NCBI RefSeq assembly: GCF_905475345.1
Contig: NC_066604.1
Span: 1,342,001 to 1,406,000 of the forward strand
DNA from: Vespula vulgaris
Lineage: Eukaryota; Arthropoda; Insecta; Hymenoptera; Vespidae
Direction: 5' to 3'
DNA: 64,000 nt
The position numbers were made by a program, and so were the translations under genes. Positions within the stretch are counted from its first letter, which is position 1; each line of letters opens with the position of its first letter. A model generated the notes under the pieces. It was not told the origin of the DNA. It was given only the letters and a program-made list of their open reading frames with translations, and ran no database searches. Below are positions 1 through 10,971 of the stretch, one piece after another.

Positions 1-333
1 CGTTGTGTTCTTAGGCGGGTTAAGAAAAAAAAAAAAAAGAAAAAAAAAGAGAGAGAGAAAGATAGAGAGATAGAGAGAAATATAGTGAAAAAGTAGTAGT
101 TTCAAGAGAGAGAGAGAGAAAAGAGTATTCATTGTTATCAGCTTTTGTTTTAATCGAAATCAATTCGAACGGGTAACCATCGCAGTTTGTAAAATTCTCC
201 TCGATCGCGACCGACTCTAAAGCTTAAAATCGATCCTTCGAAAAGGATAGAAAGAGAAAAAGAAAAGAAAGGGGAAAGAAAAGAAAATAGAAAGGAAATA
301 ATAAAAGGAGACGCGTTATTATCGTAAACAAGG

Positions 334-1079
334 ATGAAACTCATCGTCGTTTTGTTCGTTTGTCTCTTCGAGACAACTCTCGTTCATTGCGGGGTAGGTC
401 AGGATTAAAATATGTATTTTCTATTTCGTAGGATTGATAAAAAATAGAAAATATATATTTTTATCGTAATGTATTTATATATGTATATATAGATATATAT
501 ATATATAAAGTAATAATTGAATGATTGGAATTCAATAATTGTCCGACTTATTATTTTTTCTTAAAATCGATCGTACACTTCTTTTTGTTTACATGCTTCC
601 ATCGACTATCTTCCATTTCTTTTTATCAATTTCTTCTTACTTAACAAATTTCAATAGTACCGTATTATCGCATCGTTGTTTGACAAAATTTAAATTGAAG
701 TTCCTTTTGATTTCTTTAGAAACGACCGAGTTTCGTTTCCGACGAAATGATCGCTACTGCGGTTAGCGTTGTGAATGCTTGTCAAACACAGACAGGAGTG
801 GCTACAGGTATGATACAATAATTTTTTCTTTTCAATTATTTTCTTTAAATTAATTAAACACACACACACACATGTAGATACATATATGTGTGTGTGTGAG
901 TAAACTTATTGATTTACTATTTGGTATTGTTATAATTTTTTCAGCCGACATCGAAGCGGTGAGAAATGATAAGTGGCCGGAGACGCCTGAATTAAAGGTG
1001 AATGTCCAAAGAAAATATTACACTTTAGAATCATGATTATAAGAGAGAAAGAGAGAGAGAGAGAATGAGAGAGAGAGAG

Positions 1080-1141
<62 letters not shown>

Positions 1142-1991
1142 ACTAATTGAATTGTTCAAAGTTGCGTCGAGATAATTCTGTTTATATGTCGATTGCAGTG
1201 TTACATGTATTGCCTTTGGGAACAATTTGGTCTAATCGATGATAAAGGGGAATTAAATTTGAATGGTATGCTAACTTTTTTCCAAAGAATCCCAGCTTAT
1301 AGAGCAGAAGTTTTAAAAGGCATTAGCGATTGCAAGCTGATTGGTAAATACCTGGGTACATAAATTTCTTTCTTATTTTTTGAATTTTCTTCTTTATTTT
1401 TATTTATTTATTTTTTTTTTTTTTGTTATTGTACTTTCGAGAGATCGTTCAATGCGTAGTCGAGAGATTAAGTTTGATAATATTGAAACCTTTTTATTTT
1501 CTATATTATGATTTTTAATAGGTTCATAGTTATTTGTTCGTACTTGTTTTCTTTCGATTACATATAATCGATCTCTAATTCGTCAAAGTTGATATTGTCG
1601 ATCGATAATAATTGTTTTTTGTATTCTTTCTTAGCTCAGGGTGATAAGTGTCAATATGCGTACGAATTCAATATGTGTTACGCTAAAATATCACCAAGAG
1701 TAAGTATTTTATTAAATTATAATACGTAATTAATTAAATAGGAGGATCGTTTGAAAAGTTGGTAACTTCTCTTTATCTACATTACCTTTTATAACGTGTG
1801 AATTTCATTCTTGAGGTGAAGAATTAAAAAAAAAGGAAAAAAAAAAGGAAGAAAACGAAATTGATGTAAAAGTCGCGAATTTTTCGAACGATCGTAAATA
1901 AGTATATATATATATCAAATCTTCGAATATTTTCTTTCATTTAATTATTTCATTAAATATCTTACGTTTTCAGACCTATTATCTATTCTAA
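334..1991 (+). CDS. Odorant-binding protein 1 (insect six-cysteine OBP), six exons
   Basis: Secreted carrier of small hydrophobic odorants or pheromones in sensillum lymph (family knowledge). Exons by splice site and phase are 334-393, 720-807, 945-997, 1199-1343, 1635-1699 and 1974-1991, giving 429 nt, 142 residues and TAA. Intron phases are 0,1,0,1,0 and every border is GT-AG. Exon 1 encodes a signal peptide (MKLIVVLFVCLF..., about 20 residues). The six cysteines fall at about residues 41, 68, 72, 112, 121 and 130. Their spacing, C-X26-C-X3-C-X39-C-X8-C-X8-C, is the classic OBP pattern that forms three disulphides around six helices. The protein ends RTYYLF. The start is the first ATG before the hydrophobic leader. 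A second OBP follows 1.4 kb downstream in the same direction. The exact subfamily (PBP/GOBP or other) is not resolved. The OBP call is very secure. Confidence 0.93.
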
Positions 1992-2037
1992 TGAATTTTC
2001 ATCAATTGAAGTGCATGATGACCAAAGATATATACAC

Positions 2038-2089
<52 letters not shown>

Positions 2090-2214
2090 AAAATATTAAA
2101 GAAACGATATCGCCGAATGTGTTGAGATTTATACAATCAAGTGATTTTACATTCTCATATAACTGTCCTGTATACACCGTAAATTGTACTACTTTATAAA
2201 ATGTCTTTAAAAAA

Positions 2215-2220
2215 AATAAA
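2215..2220 (+). terminator. Candidate polyadenylation signal of OBP1
   Basis: AATAAA about 225 nt after the OBP1 stop codon, in the sense strand. It is the first clear hexamer downstream. The cleavage site was not verified. Confidence 0.45.
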
Positions 2221-2340
2221 TCCTCTCTAATAATTGCATTTCTTTGTAAGTTTTAATTTTCAACATATTATCAATGTCATATATATATACATATACATAA
2301 ACATATATACGAAATTCGTTGAACGAATTACTTGTATATA

Positions 2341-2450
2341 AATATGTATACATTATACATACATACATGCATACATACATACATAAATACATACATACAT
2401 ACATACATATACATATATACATACATACATAGAAGAAGAAGAAGAAGAAG
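2341..2450. repeat. Compound (ATAC)n / (AAG)n microsatellite
   Basis: Tandem CATA units interrupted by TGCATA, then seven AAG triplets. Likely polymorphic in length. Confidence 0.8.
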
Positions 2451-3267
2451 TGATAGGCTTGATCAAGAAGAAAGAACGAGTTATTCTGTCATGCAATCTC
2501 GAGGATCGAGCCGGATCATGATCATTAATAATAATCGATTTGATAAAGAAATCGTCACCTAGACCGGTCTCTTCAAATCGCGGTGTGTTGTAGTCAGCAA
2601 TTGTCAACTGGACTCGCATACAAAGTAGAACACGGGCGGCACGTGTTGATAAATTGAAAATTCTCTTATAACGATCAAGTGATAAACGTGAGGTAATAGC
2701 AGCAATTCGTGCGTATATATTTATATATATACATATACATATATATATGTGTGTGTATGTATATATGTGATACACATATGTGAAACATATATTCTATTAT
2801 GAAAGAATATGAAACATATATTCTGCTATGAAAGTTAACGCGAGTAGTAGAGCACGTGTACTGATCAGACACAATTTCGATCAGAAACCATTATTACATC
2901 ATAATCGAAGATACAATTAAAAATGATCATAGATATCAGATCTCGAATTTGGAAAAAACAAACGTTTATCACGGATAATTTACCAGTATGATAATATCAA
3001 TGAAAAAGGAAAAAGAAAAGAAAAAAAAAAAAACAAAAAAAAAAAAAGAAATAACACTTGGACGAGTCTCTCGTACACCTGATTATTATATACCTAGAGT
3101 ATATATAATAGCACCTCTTAATAGCACCTAAATGCTCTATACTTTTAATCGAAGATTATCAAACAGTTTGAAGAAAAAAAAAAAGAAAAAAGAAAAAGAT
3201 CTCGCTTCTGCAAAATTCTAATTATATCATTATGCAATAACTCTCCCACTTTTTTGGATAAAAATCG

Positions 3268-3295
3268 TATATAAAACTCCATCGTTCGTGTCAGT
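3268..3295 (+). promoter_or_regulatory. TATA box and TCAGT initiator of OBP2
   Basis: TATATAAAA starts at 3268 and TCAGT lies at 3291-3295. The initiator A (3293) is 25 nt from the first T of the TATA box, the normal arthropod core-promoter spacing. The ATG at 3376 then leaves a 5' UTR of about 83 nt. Confidence 0.65.
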
Positions 3296-3375
3296 TTTCG
3301 ATTTTTTTCTTTGCCATTACGTTCGTCTCTATTAATATTTCTCTCTCTCTCTCTTTTTACACTTTAATATCCAAA

Positions 3376-4084
3376 ATGAAAAGAATATATTTGATCTTGA
3401 TCGCGTCAATCTTTGTAAATTCATTCGTCGAGGTGAGACTTTTCTTCTTTTCTCTTTTTGATTTCTATGGTGATAGTGGTAAAAGTAAAGCTGTAGTAGA
3501 CGAATGATCTTTATATATTATTTCTGGACATTTATATGTATCCTTTATTTCATACGTCAGGCTCAACTCGATTTGAGAAAAATCACTGCGCCTCAACGTA
3601 AAAAGTGTCTCGCTGAGACCGGATTAACGGAGGGTAAGTTATCCAAATAAATTTTCAATGTAAAGTGAATTAATTGTTTTGTTATAAAAAAGAGAAAGAT
3701 CGTTCGCTTCGAACGAGAGATATTTTTTTTTCTTCTTTCTTTTCTTTCTTTCTTTTTTTTCTTTTTTTTTTTATCGTTTCAATCGTAGACATCATCGACG
3801 AGGCAGAAATTGGAAACTTTTCTGAAGATGCAAAACTCGGTTGTTACTTCAAATGCGTATTAGAAAAGTTTAATATGGTAAGAAAGTTATTTAAAATATT
3901 AATATTGAATAATCAGATAGATAATATGTCGATGATATGATCGATCAAATTCTTATATCTTCTTTTATCAGTTCACCAAGGATGGTAAATTAAATTTCAA
4001 AATGATTTTAATGTCTATACCAGAAGTATGGAAATCTTTGGCTCAAGAAATGATTGACAATTGTCGTGACGTCAGTAAGTATAT

Positions 4085-4143
<59 letters not shown>

Positions 4144-4375
4144 CACACACACGTATATATATATATATATGAATGAATTTTATACGTATGTTGTAATTTA
4201 CAGCTGGTTCTGATAGATGCGTATTAGCATACAATTTTAATAGATGCTTGTATTTGACAAATCCTTTGGTATGTTAAACAATAATTATAATATTTTTAAT
4301 CTCTTATTTTATATCAATGACACGTTTTCTTCTCTTTCTCTTCTTTTTCTTTTATAGGCATATTTCATTCCTTAA
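3376..4375 (+). CDS. Odorant-binding protein 2 (insect six-cysteine OBP), six exons
   Basis: Second member of the OBP pair, again a secreted ligand carrier (family knowledge). Exons are 3376-3432, 3561-3633, 3789-3877, 3972-4074, 4204-4268 and 4358-4375, giving 405 nt, 134 residues and TAA. Exon 1 gives a signal peptide (MKRIYLILIASIFVNS). Cysteines at about residues 35, 62, 66, 104, 113 and 122 have spacing C-X26-C-X3-C-X37-C-X8-C-X8-C. Intron phases 0,1,0,1,0 equal those of OBP1, and the last two exons have identical lengths (65 and 18 nt). Intron 3 sits 12 codons further on than in OBP1 relative to the second cysteine. Sequence identity to OBP1 is low, so this is an old paralogue. The 3' end converges on that of NOMO. 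Confidence 0.92.
4080..4160. repeat. (TA)n and (CA)n microsatellite inside OBP2 intron 4
   Basis: A long AT dinucleotide run followed by ACACACAC, starting just after the GTAAGT donor at 4075. It lies between the donor and the acceptor and does not touch the exons. Confidence 0.75.
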
Positions 4376-4573
4376 ATTTCGACGAGTGAGACAAAAAAAA
4401 AAAGAAAACCTGCAAATTATCGTGATTTTACACAAGAGGCGATTAAAAGACTTGCGGGGTCGTATCACAGGTGGATCATGTATACAATTATATATGTAAA
4501 GCATTAAGAAAAATCATAGTATTACTAAATATACATATTTTGAACTTTAAAAATAGTAAATTTTTTTTGTCAC

Positions 4574-4606
<33 letters not shown>

Positions 4607-4759
4607 TACCTGTAAAATATAACATCATTGTATTTGATATAATTTAATTTTCTTACTTCAAACGATCACAAACACATTTTATAGTTTAATACAATCCTTT
4701 TTCCTTTTCTTCTTATATATAATTGTTCTATATTATGTAACTTATATAGAACATGAATC

Positions 4760-4810
<51 letters not shown>

Positions 4811-5089
4811 CACACATATATATAATATATATGTACATTATCAAATATTTATAATATATTAAGCCTTTAAAGATTCTCTTATAATCGATGAAAAATGCGC
4901 TAAAGAAACATGGCATAAATAGTATTCGAAATATCTGTGATATATTAAAATTCACAATGATGACCATTGCTAAAACAATCCGTGTACATAATTTAATCCA
5001 TAAGTTGAAACGAACGGAAACAAAAATGAGATCCATAAATTGGAACGTCATTCGTGTGTAAAATGATGAAATAAAATTTCCTTTAAATG
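4376..5089. other. Convergent 3' region between OBP2 and NOMO
   Basis: AT-rich, with (TA)n runs near 4577 and 4767-4804. It must hold both 3' UTRs. I found no convincing AATAAA for NOMO on the - strand here and no further coding exon. Confidence 0.55.
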
Positions 5090-8000
5090 TTATGTTTTCC
5101 GTAACTTCGTTTTCCTCTTATTAATATTCATTATTTGTTCAACAATAATATCATCCGCTCTTGGATCGATAGGAATCGCTTGTACAGGTGTTCTAGAAAT
5201 CGGTGATGGTTTAGACCACCTTTCGATCAATGTATTTAGCCAGCTCCATAATTTTTCACGATTTAAAAATGCTACTGTAATTAACATTATAAATGGTAAA
5301 GCTACTATAGACGTTTGATTCATATCTCCTTGATCAACTTTGCGTTCAGCATTGAACGTTAATTTAACATATTTAAACGACGAATTAGCTTCGAAATAAA
5401 CAGAATTTGTTTTATACTTATGTAAGCTAGGAGATAAGGATGATTCCAACTGTATGAAGTATTTCTTATTGTCAGCTTGCAAAGGTGGAAAATGTATGAG
5501 GAAACCTGCATTGTATGACGTGCCAATTTTACTAGAATGTTGTGTATCCAATTTGGATATGTGTATAGGCGAATCCGGCATGTCTTCTCTGCATAATTTC
5601 ACTTTTAAAGTACGGTAATGTTCTGATTGTACCGACACTACGTGAACGGAAACGTCTGTACGTGAAATTGGATGAAATGCGATTAATTTAAGTCCACGAA
5701 TATCCTCTCCTGTTTGTATCATCAACGAACTAGGACTGGTACGTTGTATATGATTATTTGCCTCCACGTTAGATTTCAAACGTAAAATGTATGTGCACTA
5801 ATATACAAAAATAACAAATTAATATTTATAATATTATACATTGGATAATTATTTATTTATTTTTTTTTTTTTTTTTAATAATTTTATATATTTACCAATG
5901 GCTGAAGACCTCTGATTCTAAAAGTACCATTCTCTTCGGTAGTCGCTTCTTCTTGAAGATTGGAACAATCTGCTTGACCTTGAGCTTCGACTAATAATCC
6001 TGCTTCAGATTCTCCATTTAATGACGTGACTGATCCATAAGCGCTAAATGCAACTCTGTTGCCAAATAAGTTTACCATAACGGTTGCACCTTCGGCCACG
6101 TTGATCATTTTTGATGGTGGCTCAAATCTATATTCCTTCATCATAGGTCTGAGATAATACTCTCCGGGTGATAAAGAATTAAAAATTAATTTCCCATCGT
6201 CACTCGTCATACTGTTTTTACGATAATTTTGTCCACCAGAAAGAGAAAGTAGAACGCCCTATTTATATGATAGAAATGTTCTATTTTTCATTGGTATATA
6301 AAAGATATAATTTGCAAGAAAATAAATTTTTAGTTTACCTGCAAGGATGAATTATCCGCTTGATCATATACTTGCACTATAATTTCAGCTAATTTGCGTG
6401 CTAAGAATATCCCATTATTATTTGGCCCTGTTATCACAAAACCTTCCTTCTCAGCTGTAACGCTAATTAAAAAAATTGGTATAGTAGAATTTAAGAAAGT
6501 ATAATGATACATATTTTATATAAATATACAAGTACCTATATTCTATTTTCCCATCCAATGGGCCAACACTATATGTCCCTTCTTTTTTTGTAATTATCGT
6601 ATGCATAGGAGATTGTTTATTTTTTGCAAATATTTGTACTGTTACACCTTCCAAAGAAGGTGAAATTTTTCCAGTTATGATCTAAACGATATATATATAT
6701 ATATATTTTTTTTTTATTACTTGTTGTTTCAACGAGCTATATCTAATATGAAGAATAATTATACCTTTCCTAAATCTCCGATGAAAGTTGCAATGTCATT
6801 ATAACATTCGTTTACTCCAAGAACTTTTACAGATGATGGATTAAATAAAAGAATATCCGAGAGAGGAGTAATAACGTATATATTACCAGTTTTCGTTGTA
6901 AATTCGAAATTGTACTTAAAAAAGTCTCCTTTCTTTGTATATTTAAGCGGTCCAATCCTATAACAATATAACGTGTATTAAATTAAAGATATCGATTATC
7001 AAATTACTTTGGAAATAATCTTTTATGCACTTACATGATATTATGATTTAAACTTTCAATTTTAACTTTTACACCATCCACTGCAGTAGAACTTATAATA
7101 TTTCCTTGATGACGATGTTCAGATGATGATAAAATAATTGGGGATAAATTATTTGTATCCCAAACGAATGTTTTTTTATCGTATACATGACAACCCTTGG
7201 GTGTAAAACTATATTCTCCAGGCTTAGATACGCAATGCCTTGTACTACCTTTGGATAATACTAAAGATGATTTTTTTGTTTCACCTGGTACAACATATTC
7301 AACCGTTGTTTCATGAGAAGAAATAAAAGTAATTGAGAAACCGGTCTGTTGGAAAGGAGGTACTTCAGCACGTTCAGATGTTATCGATATTCTGTAACTA
7401 GGATTTTTCCAACAAAATACATCGTTGTCTACTAATACTTCATAATGTCCTGGTAATACATCGGAGAATTGATACTGGCCATCTGCATGAAAGAAATTAA
7501 CTTCACAGACAGAGACAGTAATATTCATTAAACTTAAATATTATATTAATAACAAATATATTTAATGCTGGTAGTATAAGGAATACATGCTGTTTTCTTT
7601 TTAAATGAAAGTATTGTAAATAAATGATACTACCTTGGCATTAATCTACATTTGTTATTCTCAATTGCAAATAAAAATATTAATTTATATCTTATTATTT
7701 AATCTCACCTTTCGTCGTTGAAGTTTTTATCGTAACTCCATCGAGTACTTTAAGCGTAACCGAAGCTTGACTGCAATCTATTCCTGGCAAACATTTGACC
7801 ATGCCAGTTAAAAGAGCTTTTAATTGTAGAAAGTTGATGTTGTTAATTGCCTCAAATGATACATCAATGGTTTGTTGTAAAGGAAAGAATCTGTTATAAT
7901 AATCGAGAATGTTAATTTTTTATAAACCCAATCAAATTTAAATTCATATATATAGTATAATCATATATATAGTACTTACTGTAAACCTTTAGTTTTTTCT

Positions 8001-9791
8001 TCGTTACTCACGATTACACTTAATTGATATTTATCAGGCTTTAAATGTACACAATAATCTCCAGTCTTTTCATTAGTATCAATTTCTTTTTGGAATGTAG
8101 CAGCAATATTTTGTACAGCTATCTTACGGAAATGTAGAGTTCCTTTTATAGATAATGTAACTTTCCCGCATACTTTATACATCAATGGTATTAAAACTGG
8201 CAATTCAGGTGAACTTGGAGAGACTTTAACAGTTCTCTCCTCAAACTGCACATCATCTAAATATGAATATATTTTTAGCATAATTTTCATAAATAATATT
8301 TACGTGTCTTTACTAACCAGCTTCTGCTTTCAACGTATATTGTCCAGCTTTTACATTATCTATTGTATATTTCCCATTTTCATTTGTTACAGCTACTTCT
8401 TTTCCGGCGAATATAATTTTTGCTCCTGCTAATGGTTTGCCATCTACTGACATGCGAACTACACCAGTTACCGTAAAACCAGTCACTTTAAAATCTTGTG
8501 ACAACGTCAGACTGTTGTGACTAACTTCGAATGATAATTCGGGTGGTTGAACATCAAATTTAGTGTGAGCACTAGGATAATGTGGGACAAGCTTGTAATC
8601 ACCAGTTGACAATGCAGGAAAAATAAATTTTCCAGTTTTATCAGAGGTAACATGACAAAGTGGATTTTTCGATTCAAATCCTTTAACTACTGAAGTTTCG
8701 CAATTCTTTGCTGCACCATTCTGTATAATTAGATAAATATTAATATTTTATATTTTAATAAATAATCAACGATATTTCTTACCCCAAAGAGTATGAAGGA
8801 TACACCACTGACTGGTTCATTTTCACTAGTGACTTGACCTCTTACATCGTATCCAAATATTACTAAACTATCATCTGAAAGTTCAGCGTTACCTTCTTGT
8901 ACAGTTACTTCAACTGTATTTTTTTTTATCATCCACCTTAATCAATACAAAGGGATAATATTCTCCGACGTATTTAAACATATTTATATTATATAATACA
9001 TACGTAGGATGAGATGCAACAAGTATATATTTGCCTGGTTGAATAGGTGTAAAATAAAATATTCCACTATCGATAGTCTTGGTTGATCCGACTACGGTTT
9101 CCTTATTACTAGCATTATATAATGACACAGTAACGTCTTTCGGACCCAATGAAGAATTAAAACTTGTTACCTAATAATAATAAATGATTAATATATTTGT
9201 CAATATATTATGTCTGGAATAGAATCATTGATTAAAGTAGAATCAATTACTTTGCCTGTGATTCCAAAACCTTTGAAAGTAAAATTAATATCCTTTCCTT
9301 GACTACAAATATCTGTAGAACCATCGACATTTAAATATACTTCCATAGGATCGAAACTCCAACCTCTAGGAGGATCTACCTAATATATTTAAGAGTAAAC
9401 ATTCTCGTCTGTTAAATACTCTTAATTAAAATATCGAAGAGATGATATTAAGATGTAACATACCTTTAAAATATACTCTCCTTTATCATAAAGGGGTAAA
9501 AAGTAATATCCAGTATTTGGAGCACATTCTGTCTCATCTTTTAAACTACCAGTCTTAGTATACCTGACACATATATAAATTAAATAATTTCTTATTTAAT
9601 TAATTCTATACCATGCAACGTCATAACCTCGAAACGTGTACTTACAATTTAATGTGAACTTTTGTAAAATCGATATCAGCGTGGCTCTTTAAAAATCCTC
9701 CACATCCTAAAATGTCTTGTGCAATAATTTCAGTAGACAAAATGCAAAAATAATTTAAAAAAAGAACGATATTTATTCGCTTTTCGAGCAT
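5090..9791 (-). CDS. NOMO: NOMO (nodal modulator), BOS-complex subunit of the ER multipass translocon, 14 exons
   Basis: Type I ER-membrane protein. With nicalin and TMEM147 it forms the BOS complex that helps insert multipass membrane proteins (family knowledge). Exons, high to low: 9791-9646, 9563-9464, 9379-9251, 9170-9004, 8936-8783, 8720-8318, 8256-7980, 7890-7709, 7482-7035, 6957-6765, 6681-6536, 6462-6339, 6258-5896, 5797-5090. Phases all join, giving 3540 nt and 1179 residues against about 1222 in human NOMO. The protein has a signal peptide, then DILGCGGFLKS, a hallmark of the family N-terminus. A chain of Ig-like and carboxypeptidase-regulatory-like beta repeats follows, for example HPTW, LSPGEYYLRPMMKEYRFEP and GSVTSLNGE. 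One transmembrane segment lies near residues 1107-1123 (IVALPFIMLITVAFL), and the cytosolic tail ends KRKTKLRKT. The frame near 9004 reads through a splice donor, so the exon ends at CCTAC. NOMO is divergent with CZIB. Confidence 0.95.
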
Positions 9792-10047
9792 CTTTCTCGT
9801 TGTCTACTACTGAAGTGAAATTGTCGCTACGACATAACCTTATTTGATACACATGCGCTATCTAGTATGTATTTGGAACCACGTTATAAATATTTGTTAA
9901 TGTCAATGAGGACGACAGAACTTAATTTAATGATAATACAAAAATTAAAAGCGCTAGAAAAATTTTGTACCTAGGAAAAGGACAGAGTGATTAGTTCAAT
10001 CTCAGTGTGGAAAATTTAAAAATCAATTTTAAATCGTTGAAAGCAAA
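9792..10047. promoter_or_regulatory. Shared divergent promoter of NOMO and CZIB
   Basis: Only 256 bp separate the two start codons. A TCAGT initiator lies at 10002-10006 on the + strand, about 43 nt before the CZIB ATG. Its mirror image ACTGA at 9809-9813 gives TCAGT on the - strand, about 20 nt before the NOMO ATG. There is no clear TATA box for either gene, which fits housekeeping expression. Confidence 0.6.
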
Positions 10048-10533
10048 ATGGTTAAAATAGCATTGAAAATCAAAGTATTGTTGGAGAATATAGAAGAATT
10101 GAAGTCTTCAGGATCAAGCCATAATTGGTACTTCAAATTCAAATGTTGCAATTGTGGTGAAATAACAAAGAAATGGTGCTCTGTTTCCTTAGAAGATTCT
10201 ATCCCAAGTACAAAAGGGAATGCTGTGAATCATTTTCTAGCTAAATGCAAGCTTTGTGGTCGTGAGAACTCTATGACTATTGTAGAAGATTCTATCAAAT
10301 CGTTTACTGCTGAGGATCAAGGAAGATTTAAAAAAATCGTTATATTAGATTGTAGAGGACTAGAACCTTGTGATTTTTCTGCACGAGAAGGATGGATTGC
10401 AAAAGCTATTGACAATGGTACGGAATTTACAGATGTTGATTTATACGAATACGAATGGATTGAATATTGCGAGAAAATAAAGAAACCTGTTGGAATAACC
10501 GAAATTGAGCACAGATTTGAAAGAGTTAAATAA
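10048..10533 (+). CDS. CZIB: CXXC-motif zinc-binding protein (CZIB / C1orf123 / UPF0587 family), single exon
   Basis: Conserved eukaryotic protein of about 160 residues that binds one zinc ion; its cellular role is poorly known. The uninterrupted frame codes for 161 residues. It starts MVKIALKIKVLLENIEEL, aligning with the family N-terminus. The two zinc knuckles are C33-X2-C36 (CNCGE) and C67-X2-C70 (CKLCGREN). The conserved CRGLEP motif follows near residue 102, and the family C-terminus GITEIEHRF is present. Full length, with no introns, fusion or frameshift. The ATG is the first in frame and lies 43 nt after an initiator-like TCAGT. It shares its promoter region with NOMO. Confidence 0.95.
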   Translation: MVKIALKIKVLLENIEELKSSGSSHNWYFKFKCCNCGEITKKWCSVSLEDSIPSTKGNAVNHFLAKCKLCGRENSMTIVEDSIKSFTAEDQGRFKKIVILDCRGLEPCDFSAREGWIAKAIDNGTEFTDVDLYEYEWIEYCEKIKKPVGITEIEHRFERVK

Positions 10534-10799
10534 GATATATATTCATACAGATGTATATAAACTAGTTCCCAATTAGTTTCCTATTGTTTCAATTACTTAT
10601 TAAGTTTACACGATTGTCATATCTACTCTTTTTCTGGTTGAAAATTATTAGATCGCATTTATTCATTATACTCATTATCATACTTTCTAAAGTATGCATA
10701 TTTTCTAATAGCAACTTAGAATAACACAAAAGATTATTAAATTGGAATTACTTACTTTAAGTATATTATTGTTTATATCAACTATGTACAAAGTCCTTG

Positions 10800-10805
10800 A
10801 ATAAA
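10800..10805 (+). terminator. Candidate polyadenylation signal of CZIB
   Basis: AATAAA about 267 nt after the CZIB stop, in the sense strand, followed by a T/G-rich stretch (10830-10850). Cleavage site not verified. Confidence 0.5.
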
Positions 10806-10971
10806 GCAGTAATTTCATAATGCATCAGTATGTGCATTGTTGTTTCTCATACATAATTGCATTGTACAAGTAATTACTGCTGAATTTAAATGTGAACTAC
10901 AAGATGTTAATGCTGATTATAAGGGTATGTGAGCGTACAAACTGACACATAACTCTAACGACATAATATAA

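Larger units (their letters stand above)
1992..3260. other. Intergenic spacer between the two OBP genes
   Basis: No coding exon seen. It holds the OBP1 3' UTR, a (TA)n run near 2050-2083, an (ATAC)n/(AAG)n compound microsatellite near 2341-2450, and a short direct repeat (GAAACATATATTCT, near 2783 and 2811). The reading frames here on either strand are translations of microsatellites. Confidence 0.7.

Noticed and set aside
2353..2775. A 140-codon - strand frame between the OBP genes
   Set aside because: Both ends are (ATAC)n/(TA)n translations, and the middle shows no signal peptide, cysteine pattern or splice context.
8910..9149. Open frame running past the NOMO exon end at 9004
   Set aside because: The segment after CCTAC is intron. 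Family alignment (HPTW) and phase require the GTATGT donor and the next exon at 8936.
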